64,000 nt of DNA from Pisolithus tinctorius. Taxonomy: Eukaryota > Basidiomycota > Agaricomycetes > Boletales > Pisolithaceae. Made by a program: the position numbers and the translations under genes. The stretch spans positions 4,030,001 to 4,094,000 of the forward strand of contig JANFAH010000001.1 in the NCBI GenBank assembly GCA_024663395.1. The letters run 5' to 3'. A model generated the notes under the pieces. That model made no database searches and was not told where the DNA came from. It saw only the letters and a program-made list of their open reading frames with translations. Positions 24,917 through 35,381 of this stretch are shown piece by piece (the first letter of the stretch is position 1; each line of letters starts with the position of its first letter).

Positions 24917-27900
24917 TTAACCACGTTGCTGGATGCCCAACAACTGGATGAGATCTGGACCAAAACGTACTTAGAGAAATACATGCAAGATGACAACCAC
25001 ATCACTACACAAACCTTGCAGCCTGGCTTCCCGCCTTTCACGTTGTGTCTCGGTTTGCTTCGCACCCGAAAATGCCTATATATGAAAACAGCCCTCAGTT
25101 TGGTTACGATAGAGCCAATGAGATGGATGGAAAGGTATGCACATGTTGAATGAGTTTCTTTTTCCTCTCTTGGATTTCGATGACCTTGAGTATCATGAGA
25201 AACTGCATGATAAAGGTACCTTGTAATTCAAAGCACACCTTTGATTCTACTGTGTTTTCGGCAATGAGTTGATAGACATGGACAGGTCTCTTCTGTCCAA
25301 TCCTGTAACGACGTCAACTGTGAGGTATTCCCCAGAGGCGACACATAACACACCGGTTGCACCGGTCGATAGCCTGGCTTTCAATTCCTTCCTGGATGTA
25401 TCTAAGTATAGATATAGAAAAGGCAAGATTCTGGGCACTATACCTGCCACCAACTACGTAGGCGCGTACACGTCCCCGTCAGATTCAAGATATACCAATA
25501 GAATGACACTCACGGGTCCATCCTGCAGGAGAGCACTTAAACTCTGTTACCACCATAAGCAACACGGAACTTACAGAAATACGTTGTTCGCAACAGTCAA
25601 GTTCAGTCCAAGTGCACCCGCTTTGAGTGAAATCAACATGACTTTCGGATTTTTGCCTTGGAGCATGGAACCGTTAAGCAACGACTTTGAATTAGCATTG
25701 GATAATATTATGCTTTCCGAAGCCTTCTCTTTGCCCTTCTCCACTAGGGAAGATATTCCCAGGTGAAGATCATCATCTTCAGTAGTACCATCGTCAGTAA
25801 GGTCATAAACATCGGTATCAGTGACTCCGGTAGAGATATCAATGCACGATTCGGTTTCGAGCGGAATTGAGAAGCGCTCCAGAATTTCTTGCCGTCTCCT
25901 GGCAGATAACTGCCCATCGAAACGCACGTAGGGTATCCTGACAGTTTCAGTAATTAGGAACGTATGACTGTGAGGTCGCCGTACAAACTCACCCGTGCTC
26001 ACTCAAAGTTTCGCCAATCTGTTCACAAACTCTTAGTACACGCGCGTGCGATGTCGAAAAAACTTGCCTTGTCCAGGAAAGACGTGAATTGAGAGAATAC
26101 CAAACTCTTTTCATCGCTGGGAAGCAATTTCAGTAAGTCAACTAGCTGGTCGATCTTTGCCGATGATCCCATTCGCAATTCATTGCGGCCTTGGTCGTCG
26201 TGCCTCGCTGGTAATTGGGTGAATTCTACTGGCGGCGGAGATTCGATTAGCTCTCCGGCGTTGATGCGGCGACGGTCCTGAGATGGGTTAGAAAATTGAA
26301 GGTGAGATTATAATGATATACCATAGGGCATTTCGGGTCCCTTGCAATGACTTCTGAAATACTTTATCGTTGTGAGCCCAGAGAAGTCCCAAAAAGTGGC
26401 AAGCTAACCAAGCAAGGCAAAATGCATGCGCGCATGGTGTGATCCTGGGATCCGTCAATACGCTAAAGCAGATCGGACACTCTTCGCTGTCTTCGATCAG
26501 CTTAGATAATTGGGCCTGCAAACGTTCTTTCAGTTCCGGTGTGATATGGCCCACCGAAGGTTGTGTAGACAGCTCATCGGTGGCCTGTAGCTGCTCAAGG
26601 TAGTTGACAGGAATCAGTCCAGGGTGGAGCGCAATTTGGCGCAGACGGGTGAGCATACTAAGTACATTGGAGGTGACCTGCAGAGCAAGTGAGGCAATGT
26701 GAGGGGACTCCAAAATGTGCTTACAATGGTGTTCATCCCGCCGGCTTGATTGATCAAGCTCTCCACTCGTTGGTGAGATACTGCTTCGACGGCGTCATAC
26801 AACTCCTACGCCACTCGGTAAGAACGATGGATGGAACCATGAAGTGGCGTTCTTACTCGTGCCCCTTCGTGAAGCGTGACTGGAATAAGTGTAACATCTA
26901 CCTGTATGGTAATGAGCAGCCGATCATTTCTGAGCACCGAACTTCATCACCGGGGGCAAGGGAACTAGGGGCTGTCCCCGAGAATCTCTCATCTATGTGG
27001 CAGAGGTCGTCAGAGAAAAAAAAGTCACATAACACAATATTTCACCTCCTTGGTTCTCCGGATACAAACTTGGGTCATGAGCGCCTGAGAATTCAGTTAA
27101 GGGACAACACGGAAAGTAATGTTGAACGGACGCACACGGAGTAATTCCGCGCCAGCTGGATCGCCTTGTTTGAGGGGGCGTAGGAGCAGCCTCTTGAAGA
27201 AATCTTCGTCGTCCAGGGGTCGACATATTTGAAGGAACGTGAGGATAGAACCCAAATCCTAACCCCGCGTATTGTAAAGGTTACCAGATTCAAGTGGGAA
27301 TGACATACCCTAGGCGAGTTGATCTGGAGAGGAATGTAGATTGACAATCAAGAACAATTCTACTTACGATAGGTGTGCCAGACAGGACCCATCTCCTTTG
27401 AGCAGTAAGCCTGCAGACGGCCCTCGCCATCTTCGTCTTTGCGTTTCTAATATTATGACCTTCATCCAGGATAATTCTCTGCGACAAACAGTGGGCCAAT
27501 TCATTCGGGCGATGACTTCTTTAAACCAACCTTCCACTTCACGTCGAACAGCCCCGTCTCGGTCTTCTTTTTTTTCTTTACATGCCCACCTAGACGACTG
27601 TCCGTGAAAACGCTAGGCTCTGCCTCCACAACTACTGTCTGATAGGTCGTAATCACGACATCATACTTGGTTAGTTCATCAGCTGCCATGCTACGGGATG
27701 CCCCATAGTAAACATAGGTACTAAGAGCACCCCTTGTACAGTACTCTTCGACTTGCTGTTCCCAGTTAGACATCACAGAAAGAGGAACCACTGTCCAAAT
27801 ATCGGATGAACGACGACGCTGCACACAGTCACGAATGAAAATACCAATTAGAGTAGCCTGAGAGTGGTCCGACGGAACATCCTTCTTCGTGGCAAGGATA

Positions 27901-29972
27901 AGCGAAAGCATGGTCAACGTTTTACCCTGTAAAGATTCAGAATCCAGGAATGTCGGAGAACGCCGAATTACTTACCAGACCCATGCTATCAGCAACCAGT
28001 GCTCCACGACCAAGAACTGGTGGTGTGGTGATCTCCTGCGGGGTCTTGGTAGCAACTGGAAGGACCAAAATATTTAAGAAAAACTCCACGGGAAGCGGAG
28101 AATCACTGGTACTTACGATTGAAGTAATAGGGCTAAAATGTGTCACATAAATTGGTGAATAGAGTGGAGGCTGACAGCTTACCTTATTTCCTGCCTTGCG
28201 ATACTGCCAAAATTGCACTGGCCTGTCCGACTCTGTAGTTGGTAGGGTAGGATGCTCACGCTCGATGCACCACTGCAGAGCTTGACTCTAAGAAAGCCCG
28301 TCAGTGCGAGCAAGCCAAAAAAAAAAAAAAGGAGATCGCTAACCTGATGCTTCAAAAGATCTACAACAAGATCCCCACTGGCAACACCTGGAGGGTTTGG
28401 GTGTACTGGCAAATTCAAGATATCGTCTGCAGCGCAAAGAGTATCCAATAACGATGTACGCCGGGAGTCGTCATCCACTTTTTCAAGGGTGCCGAGAACT
28501 TGTGCAAGTTCCTTCGCCTTGGCGAGTGCTTGCTGCTGCTTTTTAGTAGCTTCGTCCTGTGGCTGACTTAGGGCGACGCTCGTTACACGTCTCCGGCTGG
28601 AAACGGGCTGAGACTGGTGTATTTGAGCAGCTGACGTTGCAGCACCAGCATAAGAGGGTGCAGACAGCGCTCCGGGAACTTGTCCACCCGGTCCACCCCC
28701 ACCCCACTGGCGAGTTGCCCAAGCGAGTCGAGGCTCCAGGATGTCACGTTTGTCCGACATTCCGTAAATTCTCAGCTCCCTAACAAATGTCCTTATCAGA
28801 ACTGGAAAAAAAGGTGTGAGGGTAATCCAACTTACAGCTCTAGGGAGTAACTAAATGCGCCGACTACAATCCTGTGAGAACTGCATCAAGTGTTGTTGAC
28901 GAGAACAACTTACGATTTCCGGAAAGCATGATACCCTCTAAATTCACTAACCCCTTATCAAGGAGTGGAGCTGCTCGGGCGGCGATCTCCTTCGGAATGT
29001 GACCTACTTGCATGCCACCGATGTTTACGACCTTGATAGCATTCCTATTGAAAAGAATTATTCAAGCGGACAGTCAGTGACTGCAGGACACCTACTTGTC
29101 ATATGGATTTCTAGGTTCTCTCTGTAGTGTAACCTGTTCGCCGGCTCCCACCAGACCTGCACACCCCGTCGATATGGCAGCAAGGTCAATGCTTGAGAGA
29201 ACGCACCTTTATAATATTGCACACCGACGACACGTGTCTTGAAGATGCAATAGAGTTCATCGATTGGTTCAGGCTCGATAAGTAGAACGTCCTCGTCTTC
29301 GTCGTTAGTACGAGGGCGGGAGCTGGTAGAGACCCCAGAGACGTTTGGAACAGAAGGCTCAGAGCTTTCAGACAGCTGTTTCCGTTTCCGTTGTCTCTGA
29401 TTGGCGGATGTGGGTTCCGGTGCAGTCAGTAGAGGCATGAGAGGTTGTATAGGTTGGCTCATTGGGGCTGCAATGACTTTGGCAGATGTAGGTATGTCAA
29501 CAGGATCTACACGTCTGTCCGCTATAGCGCGGCGGACTTTTCCCTGATCCTCGGGACTTTCCAAAATTCGGGTGTAGGTCAGCGTCTAGGAGAACAGAAT
29601 AATCAGTTGAGATGCACAGTACTTACCGCAGACTATTAAAGCCTGTTACGGAATTGAGGTCCACAGTCGCAAGGATGCGCAGAATATCAGGTGTGACGCA
29701 GCCCCTTTTCCCCAAGTATCCTCAGCACCCCACCACCCCAGCCAGGGGCCATGAGAAAAAAAGACGTACCAATGGCGCCAAATCACTATCTCTCCGAACT
29801 CGCTTGGGACAAGCGTGCCGTACCTCAAGCTGCCTACTGCAATGGACGAGCCTGTGCATGGAGAGGGGCCTTTGCAGACCGACAGGGAACTCTTGCTGTA
29901 CTACAAAAATGCCTAAGCACCCGGGTAAACCGACAGTGCCATGACACTCACGTCTATGACGTGTCCAGGCAT
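24917..29972 (-). CDS. RAD5/HLTF-type SNF2 helicase with PARP-type zinc finger, HIRAN and RING domains
   Basis: This is one gene of about 30 exons and roughly 1,190 residues. In order: a PARP-type zinc finger (CKGPSPC ... LRYGTLVPSEFGEIVIWRHW GC); a disordered segment; a HIRAN domain (VVGVQYYKGLVGAGEQ ... NIGGMQVGHIPKEIAARAAP); the SNF2 ATPase (Walker A DSMGLGKTLTM, motif II LDEGHN, SGTPI); a C3HC4 RING inserted between the lobes (CPICFSVLTDPRITPCAHAF C ... DPKCPM); and the second helicase lobe (SLVFSQFTSFLDKIGETL, LISLKAGALGLNLT, MDPWWQEGIESQAIDRCNRI GQ). HLTF/RAD5 proteins remodel stalled forks and ubiquitinate PCNA; that role is inferred. The stop lies at 24917-24919 after LLGIQQRG. Exons of 9 nt (25514-25522), 10 nt (25444-25453), 15 nt (27309-27323) and 16 nt (28117-28132) occur, and intron 26019-26067 has a GC donor. 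Confidence 0.9.
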
Positions 29973-30097
29973 ACCACAGCTATTCCTGACTGGCAAGACG
30001 CGACCCCACACTCCACGCCCGAGTCGCGTCCCAGAGCTTTGTTTGGTCGAGTTTGCAACGCGATTCACTCCTCGACAGACCCCGACCGACGACAAAG
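29973..30097. promoter_or_regulatory. 125-bp divergent promoter with three MluI-box-like ACGCGA elements
   Basis: The start codons of the RAD5-like helicase (minus) and NSE4 (plus) are only 125 bp apart. The gap contains ACGCGA at 29998-30003 and 30058-30063 on the plus strand and at 30024-30029 on the minus strand. ACGCGA is a close variant of the MluI cell-cycle box bound by the fungal MBF/DSC1 factor. Confidence 0.6.
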
Positions 30098-31404
30098 ATG
30101 GTGTCGTTCAACCCGATGCCTACCTATATAGACGGTCTACCGTACGACCCAGAACAAGATGTCCAAGAGAAACGCGACATCCGCAAGAAATATCGTCAAC
30201 TCGAAAAACTGACAGGAGGTGAGCCGCGACACGACGCGTGTGGCCCACTCAGCTCCTGAACTGTACAGAACATCTGAGACCACAGGACCTTGACGCTGAG
30301 GCTCTCGTAGGCCAAGTCGCCCAGGCTGATGAACTGTTCTCTAAAGGTGGGTTTCAACCCCTTTCGTGTGACCCCAGAATGGTAGTTGATGATCCTCCGG
30401 CCGTTCTTCTACACCTCATGCAGTCAAAAATCCCACTGAAGCAACTCTCGATTCGACAATTTTGCGTAATGTTTCAAGCATCAGCGCTCAGAAAGCTCGT
30501 GCCATGAAACTCGGATCGGCAGCGTTCGATATGGACGATTTCGTAACCAAGCTCATTAGCTTCATGGGCGGCAGACAATGCTTCGAGGAAAATGAAGGTG
30601 GTTCGGAAATTGAGGCAGAAGAAGAAAGCAGTTTAGATTGGGACAAGATCGGCAGGAAGGCACTTGCTAAGAGCCGGAGAGTTCCCGTCACTCATTTCAT
30701 GTATGCTCCAGTTCACCTGAGCCTGGGCCAAATCGGTCGCTAAACCCACCCGTAGGCTTGGTCCTCTTTCGATAGAACAAAAGAAGCGCGCTCAGGTCAA
30801 ACGACAGAAAGAGGAAAGGATTCAAGAGGAAGAACGTAGACCACAGGAAATCAAGGAAGAAGACATCAAACGGTCTGATAATGAGACAACTAAGAACGTA
30901 CTCGTTGTGCGTTACATTCGATCCTTCCGATGCTAAAGGTGTTTTCATCTCATTCATGAAGATCAAAGACATCCTCGAATCCACGGGACCCATCAACATA
31001 TTCAAATTCATCGTCAACCCGAATGACTTTGCGCAGTCTGTAGAGAACCTCTTTTATGTATCCTTCCTCATCCGCGATGGCGAGTGTGCATTTGAGATCA
31101 CAGAGGAAGGTGATCCTATGATTAGTGAGCTTTACCTTTTCTATCTCCCTTGAATGCTAAATTGCGTGCGAAACTAGTGCTCTGTGAGCAGCCAACAATG
31201 GAGGATCGACTTCAAGGCGTACAACGACAACAGATCGTTATGGAATTTGACATGGCAACATGGCAGGTAACTCATTGCTCCTGTATCAATGTCTCCATTC
31301 CGACAGTCTTTCAGCGCGCCATCCAAGTCTGGAATATCACATCGTCCACCATACCTCAGCGTCCTCCTGTAAAAAATCAACCCGGTGGAAAGTGGTATGG
31401 ATAA
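30098..31404 (+). CDS. NSE4: Non-SMC element 4 (NSE4), kleisin of the SMC5/6 complex
   Basis: Seven exons (introns 30219-30268, 30347-30423, 30701-30755, 30907-30961, 31125-31177, 31267-31314) give 322 residues. NSE4 bridges the SMC5 and SMC6 heads and is needed for recombination repair and rDNA stability. The family start is MVSFNPMPTYIDGLPYDPEQ, followed by AQADELFSKVKNPTEATLDS. The N-terminal kleisin helices contain AQKARAMKLGSAAFDMDDFV and WDKIGRKALAKSRRVPVTHF M, then LGPLSIEQKKR. The C-terminal winged-helix region includes FKFIVNPNDFAQSVENLFYV SFLIRDGECAFEITEEGDP and ends QRPPVKNQPGGKWYG. The gene starts 125 bp from the oppositely oriented RAD5-like helicase, another genome-maintenance gene. 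Confidence 0.94.
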
Positions 31405-31672
31405 GTCATGAATTTAGCTGCAAACATAAACTCTAGACCAGATTAATTGTAACGTAGTACTGTGCAGCATCTGCACCTCAAGTTCAGATTGCGTAATATA
31501 TGTACAATCAAAAAAACTGCGCCATTGGTATGCTCTGCATAAAGCGAAGGAAGATGTAGGGAACGCAAGCGTTCCTTGGACACAGCAACTAGCGGCGCCG
31601 CTATAAGGCGAACCTTGAAATGGCATCAAGCCAAGCACCGCGGTTCTGAAATATAAAAGCGCCATAGATCCA

Positions 31673-33163
31673 CTAACAAGACGTACGCGGCTTGAAATCA
31701 AACTTGAGTTGACCGTTGTTGGCATAAATCCCGTATCCTGGCTCTTGGCTTTCAGAGTAAATGTGTGCGAACCACCCAATGCCACCACCGGGGGCATTTT
31801 TAAGGTCCTCACAGTGGCTGTCGAGCATAGTATAGTAGGCCTGAAGACAACATGAATTCGAGAAGATGGACGCAACCCCAAAGTCTGCATACCGACTCGC
31901 TAGGAATGCTTGCTACGGCAAGGGCACTGTTGGCTTGAACGCCCGGAGAAGTGACTGAAGGCCACCCGTTCTAATCCAGAGAGAAGTCATTTATAACACG
32001 AGAGCGGAGAAGTGTGATGAACTCGCCTCGTCAAAGTACATCTTTTTGCCATTGCCATGCTGAATGAACCAATTCATGTCCGTCTGTACTTGTGACCACG
32101 CAGCACCACCACTTGTTGCTTCCGTAGAGAAAAATGGCAACATGTGAATATTGATGAAGTCAATTGCATCCAGCACATCCTGAGCGCCGCCGCGTTCCTG
32201 GTAGCCGAAAGCCAGCTCACTGACAGTGACAGGCACGCTAACCCCACTAAGCTGTGTCTTGACCGACAGCACCTGAGAGGCAAGCTCTTCATGGGGGAGA
32301 ACATTATCAAATAGGGGCTCTGATCCGAACTGAACGCCACGTGTGACAAATTTGGCCTTTGGGTTGCTAGTCAAGGTGGAAATAAGGGAGTCGCGACGGG
32401 TCTGCCATTCGTCTCCACCATCGAAGCCAAACTGTGTGCAGCACTGTTAGCAAGAAAAGAGCGCTCTAAGCAAAATGGTATGTACCCAAATCAAAGCGTG
32501 AACTCCGACGCCAGCTTCCCATGCAGCATCTACGACATCATCGCTGCGAATATAAGAAATGGCTTTGCGAAAGAACGGAAAACACATACTAAAAACCTGG
32601 ATTGTCACACGCACCATATAGGCGAACGTATCTCCCATCGAAGTTGTTGCGGATGTCAGCAAACTCAGTCTTGAGTTGATCCAAACTTTGGCCTTCCAGC
32701 AAGCGTTAGGACGCACCAGATAAATCTGCAGTCAAAACATACATGCGGTAACCTCATAACTGAACCCGAGGAAGGCGTACTCGGAATTCATAGGACACCA
32801 CCAATTGTCCAAGGTATCAGGGGTTGTTGACGGCATCTTGAAGTTCAGAGCAGGGAAACAGCCTGAGGACGAGTCTGGCGCGCCGCCCGTAGGGGTTGGG
32901 ACTGGGATCGAAGTTGTGGCTGGGGAGAAGGCAGGCTTGCTTAGCGAAATCACCGGAGAGGTCGTAGGAAACGCGTGATTGGGAGTCTTTGTAGGAGTTT
33001 CGGAAGGTGGAGCTGTAGCCGTCAAGGAAGAGCTCGAACCTAATGAGACACTTGAACTTTTAGCCTTGCAACTTCTCGGAAGCGGCCTGGCAGAGGCAAT
33101 ACTTGAAGAAACAAGAAGGAAAAGAATGAAAACGTAGAGAATGGCGTGACCAGCGACAGACAT
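31673..33163 (-). CDS. Glycoside hydrolase family 17 glucanase (endo-1,3-beta-glucanase type)
   Basis: The model has six exons and 414 residues. GH17 enzymes cut or remodel wall beta-1,3-glucan. The start MSVAGHAILYVFILFLLVSS is a signal peptide or signal anchor, followed by an S/T/P-rich linker to about residue 110. The catalytic part begins CPMNSEYAFLGFSYEVTAC and has RYVR-type DGRYVR, GVGVHALIWFGFDG, GVQFGSEPLFDN (putative acid/base glutamate in GSE) and YFDE|NGWPS (putative nucleophile, split by the intron at 31971-32026, which has a GCGAGT donor). It ends QLKFDFKPRTSC. Introns 31841-31892 and 32432-32485 are firm. The intron between 32562 and 32597 would be only 34 bp, so that junction is the least certain. 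Confidence 0.88.
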
Positions 33164-34406
33164 CTTGCAAGGAGCGTACGAGAAGGAAGATAGGGTAGGA
33201 TTAACACCAAGGATGGAGCGTTCACAGAAGTGACAAAAGACCAGGCAACCAGATAGTTGAAGTCGAACCGCTCCACTTTTTATGTCATGCCACGCTTGTC
33301 ACGAAGGCCGATGGCTTTTGTTCCTTGGCCAAGCATTTCTTGTGCCCTTCGTCTCTGCCAGTTTCGTCACGGACTAAGCACATCTAGGCTCCAGTGTCGG
33401 CCACAGACTTCTTGAACCGGGATCGAACTTCAGCAGTCACTATAGATCCTGGCACGTTCCATATCGATGGTCAGCGTAACCATTTGCATAATTGCAGTAT
33501 CGGTACCTATTAATGCACCGGAAGTGGAACATACGCAATGGTGTGTCAAAGATACACCATTCAGACTTCACTAGACAATGGTAGCTGGTACCTGAGGCCT
33601 AAGAAGAGAACTGGGAGAAATTACGTGAGAGTACCTGTCAAACTCCTTGCAGTGCCAGGATGCTCAACTGAGGACATACTTACCAGATGCAAAGAACAAT
33701 AGCAGTTTATACCTTTCAACATGCGGCGAAATTGCAAAAGGAAGGTGTACTGTACGATCAATCATCACTGTGTCCGCAAAAGGCATCCCCCTGTTCAGTG
33801 AAATGGAACCTAATAAGTGGCAAGAAATCTTGCAACTCGCGTAGTGTGTCTGCTCCGGTGCGTACTTTTGTTTCACGTGAAGAATTAATTATTCGCGTTA
33901 TAGCTTTTAAGCTCTCGTTAGAAATCTTAGAAGCACGCCAGGCCTTTGCATAGGCTCATTGGGCAGCTACCATGGGATGCTAACCCCACACAATCACTCG
34001 CACGCGTAAACGACGGTGTACTTTACAATCATTTCAACCTTGGAATAATACTGCCGCCAAAGGCTTGCGAGAATAACCGGATGGGCAGGAGTGGCTCTCG
34101 TCCTTTCGCGTCTCCTCGGTCAACGATGCGTGTGACGCCGGTTTACCCCGCGCAGAGGAACTCACTGCGTCATATATCACAGTATTGTAACCTCACTCAA
34201 AGCATGCGGTTTCTTCAACTGTAAAATTGTACTATGATTATCAATGATGTCACTTGCGCTGAAGACTTTCATTGCTTCATCGAAGTGCGCCTCGAAGCTG
34301 TGGCATATTGGTAAATACGGTATTAGTAAACCGGGTAATAAGTTTAGTAAGTTAGACCAAAAGTGGGAAACGCCGACCCGGCCTCCAACTTTGACCAGGC
34401 TCAGAC
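33164..34406. other. Intergenic region, nothing recognised
   Basis: About 1.2 kb lies between GH17 (minus) and MIA40 (plus), so both promoters should be here. A CATAAAAAG sequence on the minus strand about 110 bp upstream of the GH17 start is a weak TATA candidate. No supported coding or RNA gene was seen. Confidence 0.45.
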
Positions 34407-35233
34407 ATGTTTCGCCACTGCGTGCGTCTTCAACTGCGTAGGGGTCTCCACTCGCGTGCCAGCGCGTCGTTCAATTCTCAAACGTTCAAACGCTATGGAC
34501 ACCCAGCTTATGTGGTGGGAGCCTCGCTCACCATGGCAACTTATTTGGCTTGGATGTGGAACTCGAACCCTCGGCATGTATCGCTCGATTCTGAACCGAT
34601 TCATGGTGCGTCCTTTCTGGACAATGTGGTATAGGACCTATGGATGATATACGTGTAGATTCCCAAAAACGACATCTGTCGAAACCCGAGCCTTCTCTCT
34701 TGTCGGAGCATGTCCCGTCTGCCTCGGCGACACCAGAAGTAACCGCTTCAATCATAGCGACGCCTTCCACAGAGAAGACTGATGCAGATGCAGTACCATC
34801 GGATGCACAAGGCCAGGGAGAAATCCAGGAGGACTCTTCGGGTGGGCAAGGTGCATTCAATCCTGAAACCGGTGAAATAAACTGGGACTGTCCATGTCTC
34901 GGCGGGATGGCTCACGGACCCTGTGGTCCCCAGTTCCGAGAAGCATTCTCTTGTTTCGTCTACTCAGACAAGGAGCCGAAAGGCATCAACTGCGTAGAGA
35001 AGTTTAAGGCAATGCAGGATTGTTTCCGTGCACACCCCGACGTTTACGGGGAAGGTAAGTTGGTCATTCTTACCGCTTTGTACACTCAATAATGTGCCCG
35101 TTCAGAAATTATGGACGACGACGATGAAAATGTAGAGGCACCTTCGGAGTCCTCGTTACAACCTGGTGATGTTCCTTCGTCTAACTCGCCACCACCAAAG
35201 GAGCAGCCAGCTCCGGCCTCGCAGACACCCTAG
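34407..35233 (+). CDS. MIA40: Mitochondrial intermembrane space import protein Mia40
   Basis: Three exons (introns 34606-34658 and 35055-35105) give 240 residues. Mia40 is the oxidoreductase that traps cysteine-rich precursors in the intermembrane space by disulfide exchange. The basic N-terminus ([17 protein letters not shown]) is a matrix-targeting presequence and [20 protein letters not shown] a membrane anchor, as in fungal Mia40. An acidic and serine-rich linker follows. The functional core is [20 protein letters not shown], with the redox CPC pair. The twin CX9C motifs are [11 protein letters not shown] and [11 protein letters not shown]. The C-terminus is acidic and proline-rich. The gene is convergent with MCM2, with 148 bp between the stops. 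Confidence 0.96.
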
Positions 35234-35381
35234 AGATCAGACGCACTTATCTTATGATACGTATATAATCGCCACTCATTGACGTTCAAATATTGATATT
35301 ATACACACGCATGACATCGCACAATTTGTACTAACCAAGGTATGTCAGTGTTATACACCGCTGACGAAACACGTGCAGCCA

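Noticed and set aside
33405..33445. Sequence resembling a reversed tRNA B-box (GGGATCGAAC)
   Set aside because: No matching A-box, no acceptor stem and no T-arm pairing with normal loop size could be drawn.
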